A model generated the notes under the pieces. The model worked only from the letters and a program-made list of their open reading frames with translations. It ran no database searches and was not told the origin of the DNA. From positions 1,860,001-1,924,000 of the forward strand of contig NW_025408672.1 in NCBI RefSeq assembly GCF_020360975.1: 64,000 nucleotides of DNA, written 5' to 3'. Below, in pieces: positions 1 to 10,983 of the stretch (within the stretch, counting starts at the first letter, position 1; each line of letters starts with the position of its first letter). Source of the DNA: Hirsutella rhossiliensis (taxonomy: Eukaryota; Ascomycota; Sordariomycetes; Hypocreales; Ophiocordycipitaceae). A program made the position numbers and the translations under genes.

Positions 1-970
1 GCAGGCTTTTAGCTGCATGGCCGAGGACCCAAGACTCCAGTCCTGGGTTTTCCAATGGCAACTAGCCCTTTCCAAGCCGCAGTCCCGACGTCCCATCAGA
101 CACGCAGGCCCAACTCCGGTTGCGACCCCAGGGCACAAGTCTTCCCCGAGGTCTCGCCTATATCTATCACCGCTGCCACTACAGGCCACTGTTTTGGATT
201 TGAAGTAGCCACGGCTCGCTTCCCCGCCGAATAAATACGGCTTCGGGACCGGAAGAAAGGCAGAGAGAGAGAGCAAGAATCCGAGACAGAGAGAAGCAGG
301 AAGATCACTAGCCAAGACCGAGTGAGTCTAAGCGGACATGTCGGCTTCAACGTGCCTGCGTCTACTATACCTCAGCTCACTTCCAAGCTTGAAACTAGGA
401 GGGAATAATCGTCCTCACGCAACGAGCAGTTCAAAGGAAGTGACCATCATTGGACACCAACCACGCAAGCCCATCGACGGGAGGAAATATAGTTTGATCC
501 TTCGTCCAGAAAGGGGAACATGGGCGTATATGCCGATGCAGTGGACGGCTTGTAGGCACCAACACTCCCTAGTGAGCGTCCGCTAGTATAGGAAGGAAAT
601 AGACGGAAGAGGCGAAAAGGAATTTTCCAACAAGAAGCAGCATTTAACCAGTATGCCCTTTTCTCGGGGGAGATCTGGTAGCTCATGCCATCGTCGTCGA
701 TAGGACATTGGCTTCTTCCCCTCTCACCACCAATGGCTCGTCCAAGTTCAGCATCAATGGATTAGCACTTCCGGATGAATCCAGACTTTCGAGGAAGATC
801 GCTATAACGGGATTGACGATATTCCTCTAGCGCTGCTGGACATGCAATGAGTGAGAATCAGTCATGAACATAAACTACAAAGAGTGTTTACAACTAAAAC
901 GTGCAAGCTCCATCGACGAGCACGGCATTATTTCTACCAAGTCATGATGTCTATCCTTCATTCTAGCTGC
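1..970. other. intergenic, no gene recognised
   Basis: Only short overlapping frames on both strands without recognisable domains. A short GA-rich stretch lies near 263-300. It is downstream of the minus-strand receptor gene, so its right edge probably holds that gene's 3' UTR. Confidence 0.5.
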
Positions 971-2611
971 TCACCACTGCGGATGCGGGCTCGAGCAAGC
1001 CTCGCTATGGTGTCGACCGCCCCCCTCCGACGTCACCTCCCACGGCTCGCATCTGGTCTGGCTCATGGCCTCGGTGCCGACGGAGCCGTCGACGCTCGAG
1101 ATGTGCACCTGCTTCTGCACGATGATACCGCGGCTGACCTTTGTGTCTGCGGGCGTGCCGCGCGAGGGGCCCCGGCTGGTGCCGAAGACGCGCGGCGCGA
1201 TGCGCATCAGGATCAGGCGCAGCGTCGGCAGACAGGTGCAGATGAGGCCGATGTCGATCTCAATCGTCGACCACCAGGCCACGCTCCACTGCTCCCAGGT
1301 CGGGTTCCATGAGATGGCAAAGTGGATGAGGGATTGAAGCCGCAGGATGGACACGATGGTGTCGCTACCAGGAAAAGGCGGTCAGCGCGTCCAACAAAGC
1401 CATCGGGGCAGACTCACAAGGCCCCCGTCAAAAACATGATGATGACGCCAGTCTTCTTCTTCCAGTGAAGATCGAGCCCGCGCACCTGGCTCAGCGGAAT
1501 GGCAATGAGCCAAAAGTTCATGGCGATGTTGATCCCCCCGTGCACCCAGGCCAGCACGTGGATGTCGATGCACGTCCCCGCCTCGGGCGTGACATACATG
1601 TTCCAGTAGAAGCGGACGGGCGAGCACTGGAAGATGGCCGTCAGGACCGACGCGATGCCGATGATGACGTTGACGACGGCTGTGACCCACAGCACCTGGC
1701 GGATGCGGGTGCCGGGGAAGATGGAGAGGTAGAAGAAGCACATGGCAATCTTGATCATGGCAATCATGCTGACGTAGAAGATTTCCAGCAGGTAGAAGAA
1801 GAGGACAAAGTCGGTCACCGTCTCGGCCCGCAGCGTCCACACGTCCTTGCCGATGCCGTGGCGCGACAGGCCCTGTACGTTGAGCGCCGTGCACGGGATG
1901 CCCACCGCCAGCGAAGACAGGATGATCCAGTCGTCGATGCCGATGCGGCCCCGGCTGTACTTGAAGACCATGCGGATGCCGACGACGACACAGGTGACGG
2001 AGCCCAGCACGATGCTCATGACCGTGTACTTTGCGCTCCTGTCGCGTCGCGGCCGGTCGCAGGCCGTATCGGTCAGGTTCTTGGCCTCTGATTCACGCCT
2101 CTGTGTCAGCTTAGGCTCGAGTACGGTCGATCCAAGAATGTTGCGAGCTTCGCGAGCTGTCAAGGTGGACGGCGCAGGTAAAGGCTGGTGCAGTGAAGAC
2201 GCGCGAGACGGATCAACATACTCATCGCATCGGCCCTGTAGCAAGCATGCACGACGCAATGTCGGACGTGGTCGTGAAAGCCTTTATCTGAACACACACA
2301 TGCCGTATCGGAGCAACGCAGACCCGCCAAGCCCGTCGAGAAGCAATCATGCTGCGAAAAGGAGAGGACGCAGGTGTCAGCACATATGTACGACCTAGGT
2401 GATGATGCTCTTCTCTCCTCCAACGTCAGAGATGACAGGGGAGGGAACAAGTCCTTACAGAACAAGACGGATAACTCGGCAACAATTCGGAGATGGCATT
2501 GCTGTCGTTGCCCGTCCTCGTCGAGAGGCCGCCGCCGTCATCAAGGCCCCGGCATAGCCCGGCCGAGACGGCGGCGGCGGCGATGAGGCAGTTGCCCAGG
2601 CTGAGCCTCAT
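971..2611 (-). CDS. CFEM-domain PTH11-like G-protein-coupled receptor
   Basis: Plasma-membrane receptor of the fungal PTH11 class: an extracellular cysteine-rich CFEM domain followed by a seven-helix rhodopsin-like (SAT4-type) domain. Exons on the minus strand are 2611-2459, 2351-2222, 2156-1418 and 1364-971, giving 471 aa in a continuous frame; introns of 107, 65 and 53 nt all have GT-AG ends. The start MRLSLGNCL gives a clear signal peptide. The eight CFEM cysteines run PSC-SHDC-GLRC-SDTAC-VC-RHC-VHAC and, after an insertion, TAC before the RRDRS that opens TM1. The seven helices include GIDDWIILSSLAVGIP, YLLEIFYVSMIAMIKIAMCF and QSLIHFAISW; the last exon is a cytoplasmic tail. The CFEM domain is split over three exons, so a single-frame reading misses it. 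The ligand cannot be told from sequence. Splice junctions are inferred from consensus and frame. Confidence 0.88.
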
Positions 2612-4026
2612 GCCGGCTCGTTTGCTCGCGGTCGACTCGGATGAGGCGGATCGGTAAAGGGGGGGGGGCAGGGCGGACTGAGGACTATAGACGGACGATT
2701 CGGCTTTTCTCACAGACGATGCGCGATTTACTCGGTGCCGGAGTCTGTCAAGTATTCCGACGAACATGTAGCGAAATAATTGAAGGGGTTTAAACTGTTC
2801 CTCGCCTTTTCCTTGGAGGGCAGGGCCACGCCGTTGATATACATCCATGCCGTTCCTCCCGCTCCCCAGGTTAGGAGAGCATCGAATCCAAAGTTAGCGC
2901 CTCGTCCCGGCAGAGAGACGGGTGGAGGTTGATGGGAAAGGGTCGTCATGGATCAATCAGTCCGTCCGGTTCTAGAAAAGCGCCAGCGACTTAGCCTTTG
3001 GCCCATTCCATCACCACCGCTCCGCGTCCACGTCGTGCCGCCTGTCAAGCCCTCTAGTTTTGACTTTCCGCCGGTCCTGCGTGCTAAGCGAGTCCGTCCA
3101 TGCCGCCGGCCCTGTGATTGCGGTCAAAGGCTGCGACGAAGACTTATTATATACTGTAGCTTGGTAGACGAGAGAAGGCCAGAGAGGGCCAGGATCGGGT
3201 TGCCGTCGCGTCGCGCCACTCACGTCGTCCCTGTTGCATCATGATTGACTCAAGCCACTAGATGTCCGCGGTCGTTCGTCTCGCCACAGAAGAAGACTGT
3301 CTGTCTGTCTGTCGTCAGCAGAACCAGAACTGGAAGCGTTGGGAAACCTTGTCCAGGTCTCCGGCGCAGAGCCACGAACAGCGGCCCGCGGGCCTTGGTT
3401 AAAATACTCCTCACCAAAGAGACTTACTCTGGCTTGCCAGCTAAATTCACCGGCTCAGGACATCATGCTTCTTTCCTTCATCGGACTCATAGCTGCGGCA
3501 GCAAAAAGCTCTGCTTGGTTCCTGAGAGCCTCCTTGTGCCTGATGCTGGGCCTTGGCCGTGGGCAAACCAAAGAGGCGGCTGGATCCGTTGCATGTTCCG
3601 ACCCTGCCTCAGCGTTGAGCTGGCTGGACGGAAAAGAGTCTCCCGATGCTTCTTCCTGATCCCCTTCAAGAAAGGACTTTCTATGCGAATCGAGTACAGG
3701 GGCGCGCCCGCCTCTCCCGGTCTCCCATGCTCGGCCTATACCATGTTGCTAAGCGGTGCGACGCCAACTTCCCCTATCCCAGGTTGTGTTGCGACATAAC
3801 GGCATCTTATTGACATGTAGAGGTAATTGCTATTCAGCTCCCGCAGCGCACCTCCGCTAGGCACTCGCCATGCTGCGTATCGGTCAGACTACCCGACGCG
3901 ACTGCCCGCTTCCTCGACAGCCATCCAGAATTGACGCTCCGCTCAAAATCCTGAAGCGTCGAACCATTCTTCTCGCGCCCTTGTCTCCCTTGACGCTGAC
4001 CTCTCCGCAAGCCCCCTTCGCCCCCA
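2612..4026. other. intergenic between receptor and dsk2
   Basis: No gene supported. Frames up to 184 codons at 3245-3799 and 3339-3659 overlap each other, show no domain and have no coding-like bias. It holds the receptor promoter at the left; the dsk2 3' UTR would lie at the right end. Confidence 0.5.
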
Positions 4027-5401
4027 TTAGTCCGTTGCGCTCAGCAAATGCTCAATCGCACCCTGGACGCTTCCGCCGCTCCGCCTCAGCGCGGCCACGT
4101 TCCGCTCAAAGTCGTAGAAGCCCATGTCGTTGAGCTGGCGCAGCTGCTCGGCGTAACGCTCTTCCGGCGGACGATTGTCTGCCGGCGGCGACGTTGGAGC
4201 CCCTCCGCCCATCATCTGCATCATCTGCTGCATCATCTCGGGGTTCATGCCGAAAGGATTGTTCTGCGAGCCCCCTTGGGGTGGGAACAGGGCTGCAAAG
4301 GGGTTTGCCGGCTGTTGACTCTGGTTCTGTGGCGATGCTCCCGCGCCTTCGGTCGGTGCCGCTTCCTGACCGGGCGCGACTGTCTGGCCCTCTCGCGATC
4401 CCTGCCCCTGGGTCGCGCCCGGCACAGGCGGGGCTGCCGCGAAGGGGCTGCCGCCCATGCCCAGGGCTTGAAGCATCTGACCCATGTTGATGCGTCCGTC
4501 GCCGCCGCCGCCTCCTCCGCCACCACCGCCGCCCATCATGCCAGGCATCATAAAGGGATTCATGAATGGATTTTGTTGATTGGTGTTGCCGTTTTCCCGG
4601 TTGGCGTTGCCCTCGCCCGTGGCGTTACCGTCGGGGGTGGTGTCTGTCGCGCCGGGAGCAGGAAAGGCCGCATCGCCGCCGCCCATCATGCGTTGTAACC
4701 GCATGGCGTCTCGCAGCATGTTTGTGTTGCTCATCATTTGCTGGACGCCGGGCGAGGTGATGAGTTCTCTGGCGCCAGGCATGTTGCGCAGCATGGGGTT
4801 TGACTCGATGAGCATGTTGACAAAGTCGGGATTGTTGAGGGCCTCTCGCATGGCCTGCTGGAGATTGGGGTCGGACATCATGTGCTGTAGACGCTCCTCG
4901 TCCATGGGAGGGCCCATCTGTGTGTGCATGTCAGCAGGGGGGTAGGCTGGGTGAGAGGGTGAGGCTTACGCCACCGTCGGGCCCAAACATTTCCATGCCC
5001 GGGAGGTTAACCTGGTGGCCGGCGTAGCGGGCACCGGTGAGGCCGGCGAGCGGGTTGTTGGCCGTGCCCGAGGCCATGTTGGTCGGGACAGCTGGCGGGG
5101 TGGAGGTGGAGGCGGCGGGCTGCCGGGTGGGATTGCTGGCAGCACTCTTGACCATGTGGATGGTGTTGTTTGGCTTGATCTTATACGACGCGAGGGTATC
5201 GTCGTTCTTCATGACTCGACCGGAGTAGATGAGGCGCTGGCGCTCGACGGGTATGTTCTCGAGGTCCTCGCCGGACAGCTTGGTCTTGAGCTCGAAAATG
5301 GTGGCCGACTCGGCCATGGTGACGGTGTGGGTGCTGTCCGACGACGTCTTGACCTTAAAGGTGACCTGGGCCGAGTCGCCCACTTCGGCGTTGTCCGCCA
5401 T
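4027..5401 (-). CDS. dsk2: Ubiquilin / Dsk2-like ubiquitin receptor (UBL-STI1-UBA)
   Basis: Shuttle factor that carries ubiquitinated proteins to the proteasome in cytosol and nucleus. Two exons (5401-4970 and 4917-4027) with a 52-nt GT-AG intron give 440 aa. Order of parts: UBL domain at about residues 12-85 (VTFKVKTSSDSTHTVTMAES onward, with the QRLIYSGRVMKNDDTL surface), a P/S/T linker, an STI1-type region at about 150-220 rich in NP and MM pairs (NPDFVNMLIESNPML), a Met/Gly/Gln-rich middle with an uninterrupted poly-Gly run, and a C-terminal UBA (about 395-438, EQLRQLNDMGFYDFERNVAAL). The UBA carries the MGF loop needed for ubiquitin binding. Length and domain order match fungal Dsk2. The poly-Gly run is low-complexity DNA that may vary in length between strains. 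Confidence 0.95.
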
Positions 5402-6500
5402 GTCGACAGGCGTGAATGCGGCCTGGTCGGTCTGGTCCCGGGGCTCTCGGCGGCGGTGCGGGAGAAGAAGGGTCGTCGTCGGGGCGCAGGCGGCGGGCGG
5501 GGAGTTGACAAAAGAGATGAGATTCGAGAAGAAGAGTGCTTCCAGCTACCGGATGAGGTGGAGAAGCAGAGAGAGGAGCGTGCAAGGCTGCAGGGGGCGC
5601 CGTCTTTGTCTGGGTAGAGATTGTGGTGGAGGAGGAGGAGGAGGAGGAGGAGGAGGAGGAGCAGGAGGAGCAGGAAGAGAGGAGGAAGATGGAAGCAACT
5701 GTGGCAAAGGCGGCAACCAGAGAGTCGCAGCCGCTGTTAGCCAACGAACTAGTGGAGTCGTCGCTCGCGGGTCCCAAGGCAGGCAAATAGTGCCGCACAG
5801 GTGAAACCTCGCTGTACAGCGCCGGTGCAGTACCTGCTAGACGTGGGTGGGGCACTGAGTGGGCAGCGTTGGCCAAGGGCGGTAGAAACCGACAGCAAGC
5901 CAGAGAATCCTGGGCTTTAGCGCCGGTTGCGAGCAGGTAGCGAGGTATCTCTGCGGCGTATCGTGGGTGGGCAGGTACTTGATAAGCGAGATGCCCATGG
6001 CGCGATAAGGAACTCCAACCCGGATGAGCCCACCGCCATCATCTATCGTCTTTTGTTGGATTGAACACGCCCTGCACCTGGCGAGTGTTGAGAATTGAAA
6101 GAAAAAAGGCAACGGAAAGACTCGGCTCGTCCCGCTCCACTCTCCGGGTCCATCTGTGAATTCTTCCCGGAGGTGCAAAGTAAGCTTAGCCAATATACTT
6201 CGTGCCCTGAGTTGCCAAACGCACTCTGTTCTGCTGATGGCGTAGTTGCCACCTGCCGCCACTCGACAGCCGACTGGCAGCAAACAAACACTGCTTCCAC
6301 TCCTTCACAACATGCAGACTTTCACTCCCCCAACACCGACTCGCTCTCGCGACAACCTGACCGCGCGTCGAGACTCTCTCTGCTTGGGGGCCTCTCTTCC
6401 TAGGCCGCTTCACGCGCCCAAGCGCCCGTCGGCAGCATAGTCCAACAACCACCAAGACCCATATCGTGCCCGTCCGCCACGGCGGCATGAGCCCGCCATC
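5402..6500. other. divergent intergenic region dsk2 / npr2
   Basis: Promoter region shared by two divergent genes, dsk2 to the left and npr2 to the right. It contains a GGA-triplet run (see repeat entry) and no frame with a recognisable domain. Confidence 0.6.
5621..5672. repeat. (GGA)n trinucleotide repeat
   Basis: About a dozen GGA units, lightly interrupted by GCA. It lies about 220-270 bp upstream of the dsk2 start codon; on the dsk2 transcript strand it is a CCT/pyrimidine tract. Confidence 0.85.
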
Positions 6501-7984
6501 ATGATCCAGGGCATCTTTTACGCACGCTTCTTCCCGAAAGAAGGTGAGCCCACCCGTGTGCTCACATACCTTCTTCCGTCCCCTCCCCCCTCTCACGTCC
6601 TGTCTCTCCTCCCGAGCCCCCAACGCGGCAGAGCACGAGGCAGATGGCTCAACCGTCGTGACGACGCACCGCAGGACCTCACATCGTCGCCCAGTCGCCC
6701 CCCGGCTGCGTCACACAGTCCGACGGCAGCCGGCAGCCGCTCTTCGACTTTGACGTGCTGCAAGAGTACATCATCCCGCGCCAGGCCTTTTGCAACCGCT
6801 ACGTCACCATCAACACGCCCGACGGAAAATACACCATTCTCGGCCATCCTGTCGTTATTGCCGACGTTAAGTACCGACGCAATGAGTTCATTTTCAACTT
6901 TGGCCTGATTGTCGAGGCCGACGTCGACCATACGCCCTATGAGCGGGTCGTGCGTTGTCTCGCCACCACCTTCAACGAGATGGAGCGCCAGGACGAGTAC
7001 CTGAGCCGGGGCGAGTCCCGTGGCCAAGACGACGCACGCCGGCCCATTGCGAGCCTCCTCGAGATCATCAAGGAGGACCTCAACAACTACGGCGAGTGCA
7101 TGATCCCCGTCGGTTAGTTTCCCCCTCCTCCCGTCGTGACCGCCGTTGCCGTCCTCGGTTCCGGCCCCGGCCCCGGCCCCGGCCCCGCTGTTTACCCATC
7201 GGCACCTGCTCACCGGCGCCTCCTCCCAGACGACGCAAACACCATCAACATGAAGCTGTTCCCCAATCACCCCATCCCTCCGGTCGTCCAGGGCTGGCAC
7301 GTACCCGTGGCCAAGACCAAGTTCGCCGACATTGTCGATCCCACCTGGGACTTGACGCTGCAAAAAGTCATTGCCAAGATTGACGGCGTCTCCGACGTCC
7401 GCCGCATCGCCCACGAGGCCGGCGTCGCCCTCGACCTGGCCAAGACGGCCCTCCGCCACCTCCTCTACTACGACACCATCCTCCTCCTCGACATGTTCTT
7501 CTTCGCCTCGTGCTACGCGCCCCGCCCGGGTATCCACGATTTCATCCGCAATGTCGATGGCATGGTCGACGAGTGCGCCGGCTACGTCTCGCACGGCCGC
7601 GTCCGCGTCGCAAACTACCACCTCATCAAGCTCCTGACCAACTTTTCCCAGGGCAAGAGCATCAAGGAGTGGATCATGGCCAGCAACGACAACGGCTTCG
7701 ACGTCCTCACCCATGTCGACGTCCGTCGCTTCGTCCAGTTCGGCGTCATCAAGGGTTGCCTCTATCGCATCCACAAGTATGTCATGTCCAAGCAGTATCT
7801 CGCCGCCCTCGCCACCGGCCAGAGCCGCCCCGAGCCCGGCGGCGACTCGCTACAAAAGTATACCGATGGCAACCACCACTTTGATCAGATCATCACCGAG
7901 AAGAACCTCACCGACGGCGAGATCATGGACAAGCTCAAGGCCCTGCCGGTCCCCAAGGGGGACCTCACCGTCATGTACCGTTGA
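6501..7984 (+). CDS. npr2: Nitrogen permease regulator 2 (Npr2), SEACIT/GATOR1 subunit
   Basis: Npr2 pairs with Npr3 and Iml1 in the complex that restrains TORC1 at the vacuole when amino acids are scarce. Three exons (6501-6543, 6675-7112, 7230-7984) with GT-AG introns of 131 and 117 nt give 411 aa in one frame. The N-terminus MIQGIFYARFFPKEGPHIVAQSPPG is split by intron 1 after the first 14 codons and is typical of the longin-like start of the family. The middle has YITINTPD-like and NEFIFNFGLIVE segments, then GWHVPVAKTK and a C-terminal winged-helix part (LRHLLYYDTILLLDMFFF) ending IKGCLYRIHKYV and a short tail. The N-terminal exon encodes only 14 residues and would be missed without splicing. 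Divergent from dsk2 and convergent with the tyrosyl-tRNA synthetase gene. Confidence 0.93.
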
Positions 7985-8362
7985 CGGGCTTGCGCACAAT
8001 GCCAAAAATCCTTGTTAATTCCGCGCCTCGCTTCACGCGTACCACGTCCTGGTACTCTTTGCTAGCCAACTCGGCTATTTTGCTGCTCTGAACAACTCAT
8101 GCTCTGTCGAGCAAATTTCGTGGACGATGAGTAGGAAGCAGGGGCTTGGGTCCTGTCCACTGTAGGCACGGCTACTGTGGGCATCATTCATCAAAGTTGG
8201 GCTCTCCCTCTGATACCTGACCTCTGGGTTCTATATCGTACAATACAAGGGTGGCCCCGCGGCTGTTATTACAGTGTGTCAGAGCGTCAAGTCTGCTTTG
8301 AGACTGGCAAGGTACCCTCTGAGGAGGAACCGCCGTCAGTTGGTCTTTGACCTCGTAGAGCT
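7985..8362. other. convergent intergenic region
   Basis: Short 3'-3' interval between npr2 and the mitochondrial tyrosyl-tRNA synthetase gene. No gene or clear terminator signature seen; presumably both 3' UTRs. Confidence 0.6.
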
Positions 8363-10526
8363 TTACCAAGCAGAGTTCGAGCCGCCAGAGTCCGAGCTAC
8401 CAGAGTTTGAACCGCCAGAGATCGACCTGCCAAAGCTCGTCATACGGCCCGACCTACTATAGCCCCTCTTGGGAGAGCCTTTTCTGGGAGGGCCCGTCCT
8501 GGTGGAGACGGCCTTTGGAGAGCCCAATCTGATAGAGCGCGACCTAGAAGAGCCTCTCTTTTTCCAGTGTGCCTGCTCGCGGAGCTCTCGCTTGGTCGGC
8601 AGCTCGATATCCGGGTTGTTGGCCACCCACAGCTTCTTCTGCTCCAATAGTTGCACCCTGAAATCTTTTGCCCGCATCGGCGCCTCTCCTCTAGCCTCGG
8701 CCTGCTCCCGCATCGCTTCCTTGGTGCGTCTCACGAGCCCCTTGAACGGTTCGCCGGGATAGACCCTTTTGCTGTCTGCCCAGGCCTCGTCCGAGACGAG
8801 CTCCACGATGCGAACATTATGCTTGCCCTTGCGGAGAATGAGCAAGCGTTCGTCGAGGACATACCTGAGGGTCTCATCGGGGAACCACATCTTGATGGGG
8901 GTCCAGTTGAGGCTGCCCGGAACGAGCCCCCTCTTCTGGCCAGGCTGGGCGGCCACGTATGCGCCCTGTTGCGAGACGAGACGCTGGCCGTCGCTGGCGC
9001 TGCTGGCCAGGCCGCATGCAAAGAGGATCCTGGCGGGTGATAGTTTCAAGACGGACCGAGGAAGCTCAATGTCGCTTCGAGGGGCGTTGTTGGGAACAAC
9101 GATGCCGCTCTCTGGCGTCGGCACCTTGACGATCTTGGGTAGATTTCCACCGAAACGGAATTCATGCTGCTGCGCCTCTTCCAACGCTCTTTGAGAGCCG
9201 TGCACCAGCGACAAGACTTCAAACGCTAAGTTATGCTGCGCCAGCCTCTTGGTCGGGTCCTCGCGGTGCTCCACCATGATCTCCTGAATCTTGTCCATGG
9301 GCAGAAAGGTGAAGAGCTTCAGCAGCCTCTCGACTTCGTCGTCGGATCGTCGCACAAAGTATCCGTACAGGTCAAAGGCCGAAGTCTTGAACTCGTCTAG
9401 CCATAAGGCGTTGCCGTCGCTCTTGCCAAGCTTAGCGCCGGATGAATCCGTGAGCAGCGGAACAGTGAACCCTATGGGCTGGTCGCACCACTCGTCGGGC
9501 ATCCTAGCAGCACCGGTTTCTTCATGTTCCCTGATGATCTTGACGGCATCGATGCCAGACACAATGTTTCCAAACTGGTCGGAGCCGCCGATCTGCATCT
9601 GGATGCCGAGCTTCTTGTACATGTGCCAAAAGTCCCACCCCTGGAACAGGGGGTAGAGCAGTTCGCCGACGGATATGCCCTCGCCCCCTTCTAACCTCTG
9701 CTTGACCCTGCGGCAGCGTTAGCAGGCATGCGTAGCTTCGTTACGGCACTCGGTACTTGCGTGTCTCGGCTAAGCATAGGCCCGACCCTGGTATGCCTGG
9801 CGATGGCCTTTGTGAAGTCGTACATGGACAGGCCCTGCAGCCACATGCTGTTGTTGAGGAGGTGACGTTTGGCGGCCCAGTCGTCTGGGTATCCATACTT
9901 TCGCTTAAGCTCGATGACGTTTACCCAGATCTTGGAGATTTGATAGTGCATCTTAGTGATGTTCTTGGCAATGATGCCGTTGGACACGATGGCGCGACTC
10001 GTCATACGGCCGGTGGGATCGCCGATTCGCGCCGTGGCGCCGCCGATGAGCGTCACGGCCGGATGCCCATGGAACCACAGCCAGAACAGGGCCATCATGG
10101 GGAGCAAGTGTCCAAGGTGCAGCGAGTCGGCGGTCGGGTCGACGCCAACGTAGGCGCCTATTCGCTTGACGCGCATCGTCTCCTTGATATTTTTGGGTGT
10201 TCTTTACACGACGCGAGTGTCAGAATGTCCGTATCTGCTTCGTATCACAGGAAAAGGGCAGACGACGAAACGCACCCAGCAATGTCCTTCATGTAGCCTC
10301 GCTCGTCGAGAATGTCCCACACATGCGGAAGCTCGCCCTTTTCGATCTTTGCCGCTCTCTCTGCCCAGCGCTCCTCTCCGTCGGCCACTTTTTTCAGATA
10401 GGTCGTGGCAATTCCTCGCCCTCGGTGGAGCGCGGGGAGCGACCACAGCGAGCTTGTCAAGGCGCATCGCGGGCTGGTGCCTGGTCTGGTGCGGACGAGT
10501 CCGCGCGGCAACGCTCGAGAAGCCAT
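8363..10526 (-). CDS. Mitochondrial tyrosyl-tRNA synthetase (CYT-18 type)
   Basis: Class I synthetase charging mitochondrial tRNA-Tyr; in Neurospora the ortholog CYT-18 also stabilises group I introns, and whether this one does is inference. Exons 10526-10276, 10201-9761 and 9707-8363 give 678 aa, close to Neurospora CYT-18. The Arg-rich, acid-poor N-terminus fits a mitochondrial presequence. Signature motifs: HLGH in YVGVDPTADSLHLGHLLP, QIGGSDQFGNI for tyrosine binding, and KLGKSDGNA as the KMSKS-type loop. The C-terminal half (SPARILFACGLASSASDGQRLV onward) fits the S4-like tRNA-binding region. Intron 1 (74 nt) is GT-AG; intron 2 (9708-9760, 53 nt) is GC-AG with donor GCAAGT, the only junction that keeps DTVKQRLEGGEGIS in frame. 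The last ~65 residues form an unusual Ser/Arg/Gly-rich tail. Divergent from sdh4. Confidence 0.93.
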
Positions 10527-10768
10527 GGTCGAGGACGTCGAGCCCCCGGCCTGGGGAAGGGTGGGGGGCGTTTCTGGAGCGCAGAGGCCCTTCCTGTTGC
10601 CTGCTGTAGCCTTATGCAGGAAGATTGAGTGCCCCAAGAGCCGAGTCGGGGGGTTGTCGCATTGCGCAGAGCCGGATGCTCTAATACGTTTTTTCCGCAA
10701 CGGGAATTTTCATCTGTAGTGTAGGTACGATACCGATAAGCTCGAGCTTCATTTCAGCCTTGTTTCGA

Positions 10769-10776
10769 CCAATCAG
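10769..10776 (+). promoter_or_regulatory. CCAAT box (CCAATCAG)
   Basis: Sequence CCAATCAG, about 215 bp upstream of the sdh4 ATG and 243 bp upstream of the TyrRS ATG. Confidence 0.5.
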
Positions 10777-10856
10777 ACAGCATCGAGTGCCGGCGGAGCC
10801 ACGTTTTTGCGCGCCGGGCAAATCGGCTGTATGACGAGCCACTGGAATGCACGCAG

Positions 10857-10864
10857 CCAATCAG
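10857..10864 (+). promoter_or_regulatory. CCAAT box (CCAATCAG)
   Basis: Second identical CCAATCAG, about 127 bp upstream of the sdh4 ATG, 88 bp from the first. Confidence 0.5.
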
Positions 10865-10983
10865 CGAGCTCGCATTTCGACTTCCTCGGCAATGGCGCTC
10901 ATGATCGTGTCGCACTCTCTTGCTCCCTGATCCATCTCCACGCTTCTCCCGGGTGCTTTGGACTCTCGTGCATTACAGAAACC

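Larger units (their letters stand above)
10527..10983. promoter_or_regulatory. bidirectional promoter of mt-TyrRS and sdh4
   Basis: A 457-bp region separates two divergent start codons, both for mitochondrial proteins. It has two CCAATCAG motifs on the plus strand (10769-10776 and 10857-10864). CCAAT boxes bind the fungal HAP/CBC complex, which is known to regulate respiratory genes. That these two boxes work on both genes is inference. Confidence 0.55.

Noticed and set aside
6593..7774. 393-codon open frame on the minus strand
   Set aside because: It lies antisense to the well-supported Npr2 exons and is a by-product of GC-rich codon bias; no domain seen.
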